Source: Spirochaetaceae bacterium (lineage in GTDB: Bacteria; Spirochaetota; Spirochaetia; DSM-2461). Taken from it: DNA of 5,175 bases. The notes beneath the pieces were generated by a model. That model ran no database searches. It was not told where the DNA came from and saw only the letters and a list, made by a program, of their open reading frames with translations. Below, one piece after another: positions 1 through 5,171 of the stretch (positions within the stretch are counted from its first letter, which is position 1; each line of letters opens with the position of its first letter). The DNA lies in assembly GCA_003246505.1 (NCBI GenBank), contig QKAI01000279.1:1-5175 (forward strand), read 5' to 3'. The position numbers and the translations under genes are program-made.

Positions 1-1635
1 GGGCAGAAGGAGAAATACCGGGAGTGCCTGAAGGCGCTGAGGGGCGCCAGCCACTCCCTGCGGGGGGCCTATTATGACGAAGAGCGGAGCCTCTTCGCCC
101 TGATCCTCACCGTGCGCCTTCTCAATGAGCCCTGCTCTCCCCTGGACAGAAGGGGTTATCTTGCCGGGGCGGGAGCCATCGTCAGGACCTTCAGGAAGTG
201 GTCCGTACAGAATCCCCTTTTTCTGCAGCACTACTACCTGGGAATGGCTCTGCTCTCGGGCGTATCGGCCCGGCGGAAGGGATGGGCTCTCCCCTATTTC
301 GAGAAGGCCATAGAACGGGCGGACGAAAGTCACTTCCTTAAGTACCGGGCCCTTTTCCGGCAGTTGGCGGCGGATTTCTGCTCCGCCGCCGGACTTGTCA
401 CCATCGGGGGGCACCTTCTGAGCGACAGCCTCTACTACTACCGCCAGTACGGCGCCTTCGGGGTTATCGAAGAGATAAAAGGGTCAACCCGGCTGCCGGT
501 TCACGGGGATGGGGGTTCCCTGTCCGAGGAGAGGGGAGCCCTGGGCCGCCTGGACCTCCAGACCGTGCTCAATGTGTCCCAGTCCCTGGCTAAGGAGATC
601 GATCTGGATCAGCTGATAAGGGAAATCCTCTCCCTTATCATTCAAAACTGCGGCGCCAGCCGGGGAATCCTGATTCTCGTGGACAGGGGCATGCCCGAGG
701 TGATCATGGAGGACGGGGGCGACCGGCTGGTCAAAACCTCCGCCGGAGAGATAGGACGTTACGGGAAAGCCTTCGCCGCCCTTATCCGGGAGTCCCTGGA
801 GGGGATGAAGACGGTCATTGAAAACAAGGCCGAATCCATGTCCCGCCTCTGCTTTCCCTTCGTTTCCCAGCAAAAGGTCAAGGCCCTGGTCTATCTGGAG
901 AACCGCTACTCCACGGGCATCTTCACGGAGGAGCGGGTGGAAATCCTCAGCCTGCTCTCCTCGGCGATTCTTATCTCCCTGGAAAACGCCCGGCTTTACA
1001 GAAGCATACGGGACAATAACGAGGAGCTGGAGGAGCGGGTCCGGGAGAGGACGGGGGAACTGGACCGGGCGAACGCGGCCCTGGTGGAGAAGCTGAAGAA
1101 GATCGAGGATCTGACCGAGGATCTGACCCAGATGGCGATCAAGGACGATCTGACCTCCCTGTACAACAGAAGGTATCTGAACGAGGTTTTCCCCGGACTG
1201 CTCTCCTCGGCCCACAGGGAGAAGAGGGAGATCGCCGTCATCATGATGGATGTGGACCATTTCAAGAGAATCAACGACACCTACGGCCATATGGCGGGGG
1301 ATGAGGTCCTGAGGCGCATTGCCCGTATCTTCCGGGAGGGATCCCGGCTGAATGATCAGATCTTCCGTCTGGGGGGAGAGGAGTTCATGATTCTGGCTCT
1401 GAGGATCGACAAAGACCAGGCCCGCCTCTTCGCCGAAAAAGTCCGCCGCAGAATAGAGGAGGCGGATTTTACCGATATCGGCGAGAACCTGAAGGTTACC
1501 ATATCCCTGGGCGTTTATGTTTCCGATAGCCGGACGGGAGACCTGGAAGAGGTGCTGAGAAAGTCGGATATCGCCCTATACAGGGCCAAGGAAAGGGGAA
1601 GGAACCGGGTGGAATCCTACCCTATATCTGATTGA
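1..1635 (+). CDS. C-terminal part of a large signalling protein: TPR-like region, GAF domain, diguanylate cyclase (GGDEF) domain; 5' end outside window
   Basis: The frame is open from base 1, so the gene starts upstream; the first in-frame GTG (112) is not a credible start. 544 residues are visible, numbered from base 1. About 1-165 is helical, with the KW..NP...A...Y..AI and YYYRQYGAF pattern that precedes GAF in large kinase/AAA-ATPase/TPR/GAF proteins. GAF spans about 184-330 (LDLQTVL, VYLENRYSTGIF, SLENARLY). A charged coiled-coil linker covers about 337-378. GGDEF spans about 380-541: DDLTSLYNRR at 382, metal-binding D417 in MDVDHFK, GGEEF at 458-462, and YRAKERGRN near the end. It should make c-di-GMP from two GTP in the cytoplasm. 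The inhibitory RxxD (449-452) lies exactly five residues before GGEEF, so product inhibition is expected. The kinase/AAA part upstream is inferred. The stop lies inside the convergent ROK gene. Confidence 0.9.
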   Translation, partial: GQKEKYRECLKALRGASHSLRGAYYDEERSLFALILTVRLLNEPCSPLDRRGYLAGAGAIVRTFRKWSVQNPLFLQHYYLGMALLSGVSARRKGWALPYFEKAIERADESHFLKYRALFRQLAADFCSAAGLVTIGGHLLSDSLYYYRQYGAFGVIEEIKGSTRLPVHGDGGSLSEERGALGRLDLQTVLNVSQSLAKEIDLDQLIREILSLIIQNCGASRGILILVDRGMPEVIMEDGGDRLVKTSAGEIGRYGKAFAALIRESLEGMKTVIENKAESMSRLCFPFVSQQKVKALVYLENRYSTGIFTEERVEILSLLSSAILISLENARLYRSIRDNNEELEERVRERTGELDRANAALVEKLKKIEDLTEDLTQMAIKDDLTSLYNRRYLNEVFPGLLSSAHREKREIAVIMMDVDHFKRINDTYGHMAGDEVLRRIARIFREGSRLNDQIFRLGGEEFMILALRIDKDQARLFAEKVRRRIEEADFTDIGENLKVTISLGVYVSDSRTGDLEEVLRKSDIALYRAKERGRNRVESYPISD

Positions 1636-2743
1636 TGAAATCCTGGATGTAGTAAAGAGAGGCGCCCACGGAGACCGAATCCTTGGGATAGCTGCTGATC
1701 TGGATCTGGGGGGGCGAATCGGGAAAAACCGCCCTTTCCCGGGTCAGGGACCTGAGCCGCTCCAGATCCTGCTCCCGTAAGTAGAGGGATATCTCCCCGC
1801 CCAGGATAATCGCCCTGTCCAGGAGAATGGACAGATTATTCACCGTAAGGGCGAGCATGGAAAGGAAATCCTCCCATCTCCCCAGATGGTCGGGGGAGTT
1901 ATCCTCCAGTTTCCCGAAAAAATCGGGCAGATTCTCATTCGGCCCCAGCAGGGCGCTCAGGGAGCAGTAGGTCTCCACGCAGCCCCGGGACCCGCAGTAG
2001 CACGGCCTCCCCTCGGATACCAGCTGCATATGCTCCGCCGTACCGCAATGGCCGTTCTCCCCCATCATGATCTGGCCGTTGATAATCATCGCCCCCCCCA
2101 GATGGTTGCCTATGGAAAGATAGAGGGCGTTCGTGATGCTTTTGTTAAACCAGATCTCCGTATTGGCGGCGCATTTGGCATCGTGGAAGAAGGCGCAGGG
2201 ATAGTTCAGGTACCGGGAAAAGACATCTATGTCCAGACCGGTATAACCCAGGGTTTTGCCGAAGGAGATCTTGCTGCCGTCCACGGAGGTGAGGCCCTGT
2301 ATGGCGAAGGCGATTCCCAGGATCTGGTCGGTCAGGTAGTTGTTTTCCAGGATGAAGTCCTTGATCCTGTAGGACACTTCCTTGTAGTAAAGCTCGCTGT
2401 CCTGGAATTCTAGATCGTACCGGGCGGATGCGGAGATCTCCCCCTTCAGATCCACGCTGAGAATGCGGATCTGATGGTTGTACATGCCTATGCCCAGGGC
2501 GATGCGGGCATCGGCGCAGATGGTATAGGCCACGGCCCGGCGCCCGACGGATGATTCGAAATACCCTTCCTTGATAATAAGGCCCTGATTCTCAAGTTTC
2601 CTGAGCTTCTCCGATACGGTGGGAAGGCTCAGGTTGAGCTGGGCGGCAATCTCCTGTTTGGAGCTCTTACCGGAATGGTAGATAAGCTTGTAGATCAGGG
2701 AGAGATTGTTTTTCTTTATATCCGATACGGTTATATTCTTCAT
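1622..2743 (-). CDS. ROK-family winged-helix transcriptional regulator (sugar-responsive repressor type)
   Basis: 373 residues, the usual length for Mlc/NagC/XylR-type ROK regulators. An N-terminal winged helix (about 14-60; KQEIAAQLNLSLPTVSEKL as recognition region) is followed by the GRR linker and a ROK domain. The zinc site is complete: H238, then CYCGSRGC giving C248, C250 and C255, with E257 after it; the H-to-C spacing of 10 matches Mlc. The phosphate-binding DxGGT of ROK kinases is degenerate (GIGMYNHQ, 84-91), so this should be a regulator, not a sugar kinase. D188 of the NDA-like motif (HDAK) is kept, but the sugar-contacting Glu of ExGH is Thr235 (TAEH). The ATG at 2743 is chosen because homologous sequence starts there; a TTG at 2788 would add 15 unlike residues and has no ribosome site. 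It lies 159 bp downstream of the SDR gene on the same strand and probably regulates this sugar locus (inference). Confidence 0.9.
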   Translation of the reverse strand: MKNITVSDIKKNNLSLIYKLIYHSGKSSKQEIAAQLNLSLPTVSEKLRKLENQGLIIKEGYFESSVGRRAVAYTICADARIALGIGMYNHQIRILSVDLKGEISASARYDLEFQDSELYYKEVSYRIKDFILENNYLTDQILGIAFAIQGLTSVDGSKISFGKTLGYTGLDIDVFSRYLNYPCAFFHDAKCAANTEIWFNKSITNALYLSIGNHLGGAMIINGQIMMGENGHCGTAEHMQLVSEGRPCYCGSRGCVETYCSLSALLGPNENLPDFFGKLEDNSPDHLGRWEDFLSMLALTVNNLSILLDRAIILGGEISLYLREQDLERLRSLTRERAVFPDSPPQIQISSYPKDSVSVGASLYYIQDFINQI

Positions 2744-2815
2744 TATTCCAGTCAGTTCATTGCGAAACCATGAGTCTTGGCCCATCAATTTCAGGGGTAT
2801 GCACTAAAGTATCAT

Positions 2816-2881
2816 GGAATGGAAAAAAAGAAAATGTTTTTTCTTCATTCCCTTCCTCCCCCTTCCCCGCGAAGGGAAGGG
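2816..2881 (-). terminator. Tandem inverted repeats after the SDR gene; possible terminator or attenuator
   Basis: The 159-bp gap between SDR and ROK holds two adjacent hairpins. Read on the minus strand, the first is an 8-bp perfect stem CCCTTCCC / GGGAAGGG (2881-2874 with 2867-2860) with a 6-nt loop. The second has outer arms GGAATG / CATTCC (2851-2846 with 2821-2816) and an inner AAGAAAA / TTTTCTT stem, then a run of T. The GC-rich stem is not directly followed by T, and the T-rich part lies inside the AT stem, so this is not a textbook terminator. It could lower read-through into ROK. No convincing separate ROK promoter was found in the gap. Confidence 0.4.
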
Positions 2882-2902
2882 TTCTGCCCGTTCCATAAGG
2901 GA

Positions 2903-3679
2903 CTAGAAGCAGGTGAAGGCCCCGTCGATGATGAAATCGGATCCGGTGGTGAAGGAACTGGTGTCGCCGGCGAGATAGACGGCGATGGACTGGAGCTCCT
3001 CCGGCCTGCCAAGGCGTCCCAGGGGGGCGATGGCGTTCCACTGATCAATCAGGGCCTTGAGATGGGGGGCGCTGGTGACCAGTTCGGTTCCGATGTAACC
3101 GGGGCTGATGCTGTTGACCCGGACGCCCCGCTTGGCGAATTCGACGGCCATGGACTTGGTCAGCTGGATAACGCCGGCCTTGGAGGCGTTATAGGAGCAC
3201 TGGGGCTGGGGCACGTTGACGATGTGCCCGGACATGGAGGCGGTGTTGACGATGGAGCCGAATCCCTGCTTGAGCATCTGCTTCGCCGCGGCCTGGGAGG
3301 TGAGGAATACCCCGGTGAGGTTGATGTCGATAACCTTCTTCCACTGGTCCAGGGTCATCTCCTCGGCGGGGACATTCAGACAGATCCCGGCGTTGCAGAA
3401 GGCCGCATCCAGTTTTCCCCATTTCCTGAGGATCGTGTCCATCATGTTCTGGACGTCCTCCGGCCTGGTGGCGTCCGCCTTGATGGCAATGGTTTCCACA
3501 CCTTCAGCGGAGGCGATCTCCTTCGCGGTTTTCTGAGCCTCATCTATGTCTATGTCTACCAGGGCCACATGGCTTCCGGCCTCGGCAAGGGCGATGGCAA
3601 TCTGCTTTCCGATTCCCCGGGCGCCCCCTGTAACGAAAGAGACTTTTCCGTCAAGTCGCATCTTTTCTATAATTCCCAT
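2903..3679 (-). CDS. NAD(H)-type short-chain dehydrogenase/reductase, polyol/ketose reductase-like
   Basis: 258 residues, standard for a classical SDR. The Rossmann motif TGGARGIG is at 17-24. Asp42 at the end of the second beta strand (VALVD) favours NAD over NADP. NAG is at 96-98; the catalytic set is N120, S148, Y163 and K167 (YNASK), followed by SPGYIGTEL. The stretch ASMSGHIVNVPQPQ before the catalytic Tyr and the DGAFTCF end resemble sorbose/xylulose reductases and D-arabinitol dehydrogenases, so the likely reaction is reversible polyol-ketose interconversion in the cytoplasm. The exact substrate is not deducible. The ATG at 3679 is chosen over an upstream TTG (3706) because AAGGAG lies six bases before it. 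It is transcribed divergently from the sugar-binding protein and in the same direction as the ROK regulator downstream, which fits a carbohydrate locus. Confidence 0.9.
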   Translation of the reverse strand: MGIIEKMRLDGKVSFVTGGARGIGKQIAIALAEAGSHVALVDIDIDEAQKTAKEIASAEGVETIAIKADATRPEDVQNMMDTILRKWGKLDAAFCNAGICLNVPAEEMTLDQWKKVIDINLTGVFLTSQAAAKQMLKQGFGSIVNTASMSGHIVNVPQPQCSYNASKAGVIQLTKSMAVEFAKRGVRVNSISPGYIGTELVTSAPHLKALIDQWNAIAPLGRLGRPEELQSIAVYLAGDTSSFTTGSDFIIDGAFTCF

Positions 3680-3685
3680 TACATA

Positions 3686-3691
3686 CTCCTT
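3686..3691 (-). promoter_or_regulatory. Ribosome binding site AAGGAG of the SDR gene
   Basis: On the minus strand AAGGAG is followed by six bases and ATG (3679). This near-perfect Shine-Dalgarno decides the start over the in-frame TTG at 3706, which lies upstream of it. Confidence 0.85.
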
Positions 3692-3711
3692 TTTCTCAAC
3701 ACTCAATTAAG

Positions 3712-3730
3712 TAAAGTCATTTTATGAAAT
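3712..3730. promoter_or_regulatory. Operator-like site 1 (SDR side)
   Basis: TAAAGTCATTTTATGAAAT matches site 2 (3912-3930) at 15 of 19 positions, and all four differences are transitions. The core is a partial palindrome ATTT-N4-AAAT (3719-3730). It lies just downstream of the predicted start region of minus-strand promoter B, a typical position for a repressor roadblock. The regulator is unknown; the adjacent ROK protein is the natural candidate, since several known ROK operators are AT-rich with TTT and AAA arms. Confidence 0.45.
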
Positions 3731-3737
3731 ATAGTAT

Positions 3738-3767
3738 AGAGTATGAGTGGTTCCCCCATGTTGTCAA
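3738..3767 (-). promoter_or_regulatory. Candidate SDR promoter B (proximal)
   Basis: The minus strand has a perfect -35 TTGACA (3767-3762), then 18 bp and a weak -10 TACTCT (3743-3738). A better -10 sequence, TATACT (3738-3733), sits 23 bp away, too far for this -35. The expected start near 3731 would give a leader of about 50 nt and place operator-like site 1 immediately after it. Confidence 0.4.
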
Positions 3768-3796
3768 GGGAAATTTTTAAAAAACCCGGAACAAAT

Positions 3797-3826
3797 AAGA
3801 TAAAAAAATATCTAAATAGCTGTCAA
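3797..3826 (-). promoter_or_regulatory. Candidate SDR promoter A (distal)
   Basis: The minus strand has a perfect -35 TTGACA (3826-3821), an 18-bp very AT-rich spacer and -10 TATCTT (3802-3797, 4 of 6 matches). The start would be near 3790, giving a leader of about 110 nt. The -10 overlaps a short inverted repeat AGATA-N6-TATCT (3798-3813). Which of A and B is used cannot be told from sequence. Confidence 0.4.
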
Positions 3827-3874
3827 ACAACAATATATAAGGAAAACCGGTGAAAAAAAACTTAAAAATATTTC

Positions 3875-3903
3875 TTGACAACTCCCGATTTCGATAATAG
3901 CAT
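3875..3903 (+). promoter_or_regulatory. Main candidate promoter of the sugar-binding protein operon
   Basis: Perfect -35 TTGACA (3875-3880), 17-bp spacer, -10 TAGCAT (3898-3903, 4 of 6 matches). An A/T-rich tract just upstream (about 3851-3873) looks like an UP element, as expected for an abundantly expressed binding protein. Transcription should start near 3910, about 224 nt before the start codon; no better promoter was seen closer to the gene. Confidence 0.55.
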
Positions 3904-3911
3904 ATGTTTAA

Positions 3912-3930
3912 CAAAATCATTTTACAAAAT
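3912..3930. promoter_or_regulatory. Operator-like site 2 (binding-protein side)
   Basis: CAAAATCATTTTACAAAAT is the partner of site 1 (15 of 19 identical). Its symmetry is better: CATTTT-AC-AAAATG at 3918-3931 is a perfect 6-bp inverted repeat. It lies at about +3 to +21 of the plus-strand promoter, where bound repressor would block elongation or promoter escape. A further TGTTTAACA palindrome (3905-3913) abuts it, and a looser TTTACAA / TTGTAAA pair (3921-3952) overlaps it. Confidence 0.5.
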
Positions 3931-3980
3931 GCATGTTCGAATCAATTGTAAAGGGATTTCGTCATTTGGAACGCTTCGGG

Positions 3981-4048
3981 AAACCGGGGCTTCCCGGTTA
4001 TTGGTTTGGTTTCTGTTATATCCGTGCGACGATATGCAGCCCCGGTTT
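3981..4048 (+). repeat. Overlapping inverted repeats forming two mutually exclusive stems
   Basis: The 11-bp perfect inverted repeat joins 3981-3991 to 4038-4048. Seven of the bases in its left arm instead match 3993-3999 perfectly. Both stems are rich in G-C pairs, so both should be stable, and they cannot form together. Confidence 0.75.
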
Positions 4049-4095
4049 GAGGATCTGGCGGATTCCATTTGAGATTATTGTTTTATCATTAAACA

Positions 4096-4113
4096 GATCG
4101 GTATTCTCCGATC
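4096..4113 (+). repeat. 6-bp hairpin upstream of the binding-protein ribosome site
   Basis: GATCGG-TATTCT-CCGATC is perfect, with its 3' end nine bases before the GAGGAAG ribosome site. It is followed by A-rich rather than T-rich sequence, so it is not a terminator. It may influence ribosome access or mRNA stability. Confidence 0.55.
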
Positions 4114-4122
4114 AGAAAAAAC

Positions 4123-4129
4123 GAGGAAG
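4123..4129 (+). promoter_or_regulatory. Ribosome binding site of the sugar-binding protein
   Basis: The purine-rich GAGGAAG precedes ATG (4134) at normal spacing and fixes the start. The reading frame stays open upstream to ATG 3933, but that start has no ribosome site and would bury the signal peptide. Confidence 0.8.
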
Positions 4130-4133
4130 AAGA

Positions 4134-5099
4134 ATGAAAAAGATTTTTGCCTTACTGTTTGCCGTCGTTTTAAGTTTTGGCCTTTTCGCCAACGGCCAGA
4201 GCGACAAAGCGGATACCTTCAAAGTTGGTATCACGATTCAGTCCCTGGAAAACAGCTACTGGGCCGGTGTATTCGGCGAAGTGGAATCCCTGATGAAAGC
4301 CAAGGGCTGGGACTACACCATCCTCAGCTGCAAGGACAACTCCGCTACCCAGATTCAGCAGATCGAGAACTTCACCACCAACCAGGTTGACCTGATCATG
4401 GTCCACGCCGCCGACCCCAATGCTCTTGAGGACTATCTGGCCGCTGCCCGCAAACAGGGAATCAAGGTAATGTGCTGGGACGACAAAATGAAGAACACCG
4501 ACGTAAACTGGGTTCTGGACAATACCAAGCTCGGCTACACCATCGGTACCCCCGCCGCTGAGTTCGTAAACGCTAACTACTCCGCTTCCAACAAGGCTCA
4601 GATTGCCATCATCAACTATCCCCAGCTCCCCATCCTGCTCGAAAGAGAGAATGGTATCCTCGCCGCTCTTAAGGAGAAGGCAGCCGGCAAGTACGATGTT
4701 GTCGCTCAGCAGCCCGCCGTTGACGCCGCTACCGCCCTTTCCCATATGGAAACCATCCTTCAGGGTAATCCCAATGTGAAGGTTGTCTGCTCCATCGGAG
4801 CCGGTGGTGACATCGGAGCCAACGAAGCTTTCATGACCAAGTACAACGGCAAGATCCCCGCCGACGTGGGCATCTTCTCCGCCGACGCAACCGAACAGCA
4901 GCTCGAAGCCATCCTCGCCGGACAGGCCTCCAGGGCAACCGTCGGTTTCGAAGGTTCCAACAAGAAGACCGCCGCCGCCTGTGTGGCCATCTACGAAAGA
5001 CTGCTGAACGGCGAAAAGTTTGCCGACCAGAACGTCTACAGACCTCTCCTGGTTATGGATAAGAACAACGCTGCGACTTACCTGGCAGATTTCAAATAA
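4134..5099 (+). CDS. Periplasmic sugar-binding protein of an ABC importer (type 1 periplasmic binding protein, RbsB-like)
   Basis: 321 residues, typical for ribose/xylose/galactose-type binding proteins (Peripla_BP_4 class). Residues 1-19 form a Sec signal peptide: MKK, a hydrophobic core, then LFA with predicted signal peptidase I cleavage before NGQ. There is no lipobox Cys, so the protein should be soluble in the periplasm. The mature part shows the two-lobe fold pattern: FKVGITIQSLENSYW at the first strand, repeated helix/strand units (QQIENFTTNQVDLIMVHAAD, GIKVMCWDD), then the second lobe (AQIAIINYP, VVCSIGAGGDIGANEA, VGIFSAD, TVGFEGSN). The Asp pair in CWDD lies where family members contact sugar. 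Codon use is more restricted than in neighbours (mostly AAC, ATC, GCC, CTC/CTG), as in highly expressed genes. It should deliver substrate to permease and ATPase genes beyond the window. The divergent SDR suggests a polyol or ketose ligand, but this is inference. Confidence 0.92.
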   Translation: MKKIFALLFAVVLSFGLFANGQSDKADTFKVGITIQSLENSYWAGVFGEVESLMKAKGWDYTILSCKDNSATQIQQIENFTTNQVDLIMVHAADPNALEDYLAAARKQGIKVMCWDDKMKNTDVNWVLDNTKLGYTIGTPAAEFVNANYSASNKAQIAIINYPQLPILLERENGILAALKEKAAGKYDVVAQQPAVDAATALSHMETILQGNPNVKVVCSIGAGGDIGANEAFMTKYNGKIPADVGIFSADATEQQLEAILAGQASRATVGFEGSNKKTAAACVAIYERLLNGEKFADQNVYRPLLVMDKNNAATYLADFK

Positions 5100-5121
5100 G
5101 AAATAGGCTTCCCTAGTTAAG

Positions 5122-5154
5122 AGGAACCATTGCGGCCCGTCCGCAATGGTTCCT
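5122..5154 (+). terminator. Strong hairpin after the binding-protein gene; likely partial terminator or mRNA-stabilising element
   Basis: Perfect 13-bp stem GGAACCATTGCGG / CCGCAATGGTTCC (5123-5135 with 5141-5153) with loop CCCGT, extended by one A-T pair. The tail TTCATTATTCATTT is only moderately T-rich. Because a ribosome-site-like GGAG follows 14 bases later, this is best read as an intra-operon element that lets the binding protein be made in excess over the downstream transporter genes, as is known for maltose and ribose type operons. Confidence 0.75.
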
Positions 5155-5167
5155 TCATTATTCATTT

Positions 5168-5171
5168 GGAG
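5168..5171 (+). promoter_or_regulatory. Probable ribosome binding site of the next gene, at window edge
   Basis: TTTGGAGAAAA ends the window. GGAG at this position predicts a start codon within the next few bases, presumably an ABC-transporter ATPase or permease gene. The gene itself is not visible. Confidence 0.4.

Larger units (their letters stand above)
3910..4133 (+). promoter_or_regulatory. Long structured 5' leader of the sugar-binding protein gene; candidate cis-regulatory RNA
   Basis: If the promoter at 3875-3903 is right, the mRNA has a leader of about 224 nt. Its middle (about 3960-4065) is GC-rich within an AT-rich intergenic region. The segment AAACCGGGGCT (3981-3991) has two exclusive partners: a local hairpin AACCGGG / CCCGGTT (3982-3988 with 3993-3999, loop GCTT) and a distant perfect 11-bp partner AGCCCCGGTTT (4038-4048), whose loop contains ATATC / GATAT (4018-4035). 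A separate hairpin GATCGG / CCGATC (4096-4113) sits just before the ribosome site. No known riboswitch class was recognised. The role is inferred. Confidence 0.4.

Noticed and set aside
484..1290. 268-codon minus-strand open frame opposite the GAF/GGDEF gene
   Set aside because: It lies wholly antisense to clearly recognisable GAF and GGDEF coding sequence and its translation shows no domain. It is a shadow of the real gene's codon bias.
2744..2788. 15-codon N-terminal extension of the ROK regulator from TTG 2788
   Set aside because: No Shine-Dalgarno precedes it, and the winged-helix homology begins right after ATG 2743. The ribosome site for 2743 is itself weak (TGGA), so some doubt remains.
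2777..3727. 316-codon plus-strand open frame opposite the SDR gene
   Set aside because: It is antisense to an intact SDR with all catalytic motifs; the translation is Gly/Asp-rich low-complexity text without a family pattern.
3935..3943. GTTCGAATC resembling the T-arm loop of a tRNA
   Set aside because: The flanking bases do not form the 5-bp T stem, and no acceptor, D or anticodon arms are present nearby.
3904..3951. 15-codon open frame starting MFNKI at ATG 3904
   Set aside because: The ATG lies upstream of the expected transcription start and has no ribosome site.
4069..4097. Second plus-strand promoter from TTGAGA (4069-4074) or TATCAT (4084-4089)
   Set aside because: The two hexamers are only 9 bp apart and neither has a partner at 16-18 bp. 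The TGTTT-N7-AAACA repeat (4079-4095) there is noted but too short to call.
3933..4133. 67-codon N-terminal extension of the binding protein from ATG 3933
   Set aside because: There is no ribosome site, it would displace the signal peptide from the N-terminus, and a good GAGGAAG site precedes ATG 4134.
4170..5165. 331-codon minus-strand open frame opposite the binding-protein gene
   Set aside because: It is antisense to a recognised periplasmic binding protein and runs through the terminal hairpin. It results from the restricted codon use of that gene.
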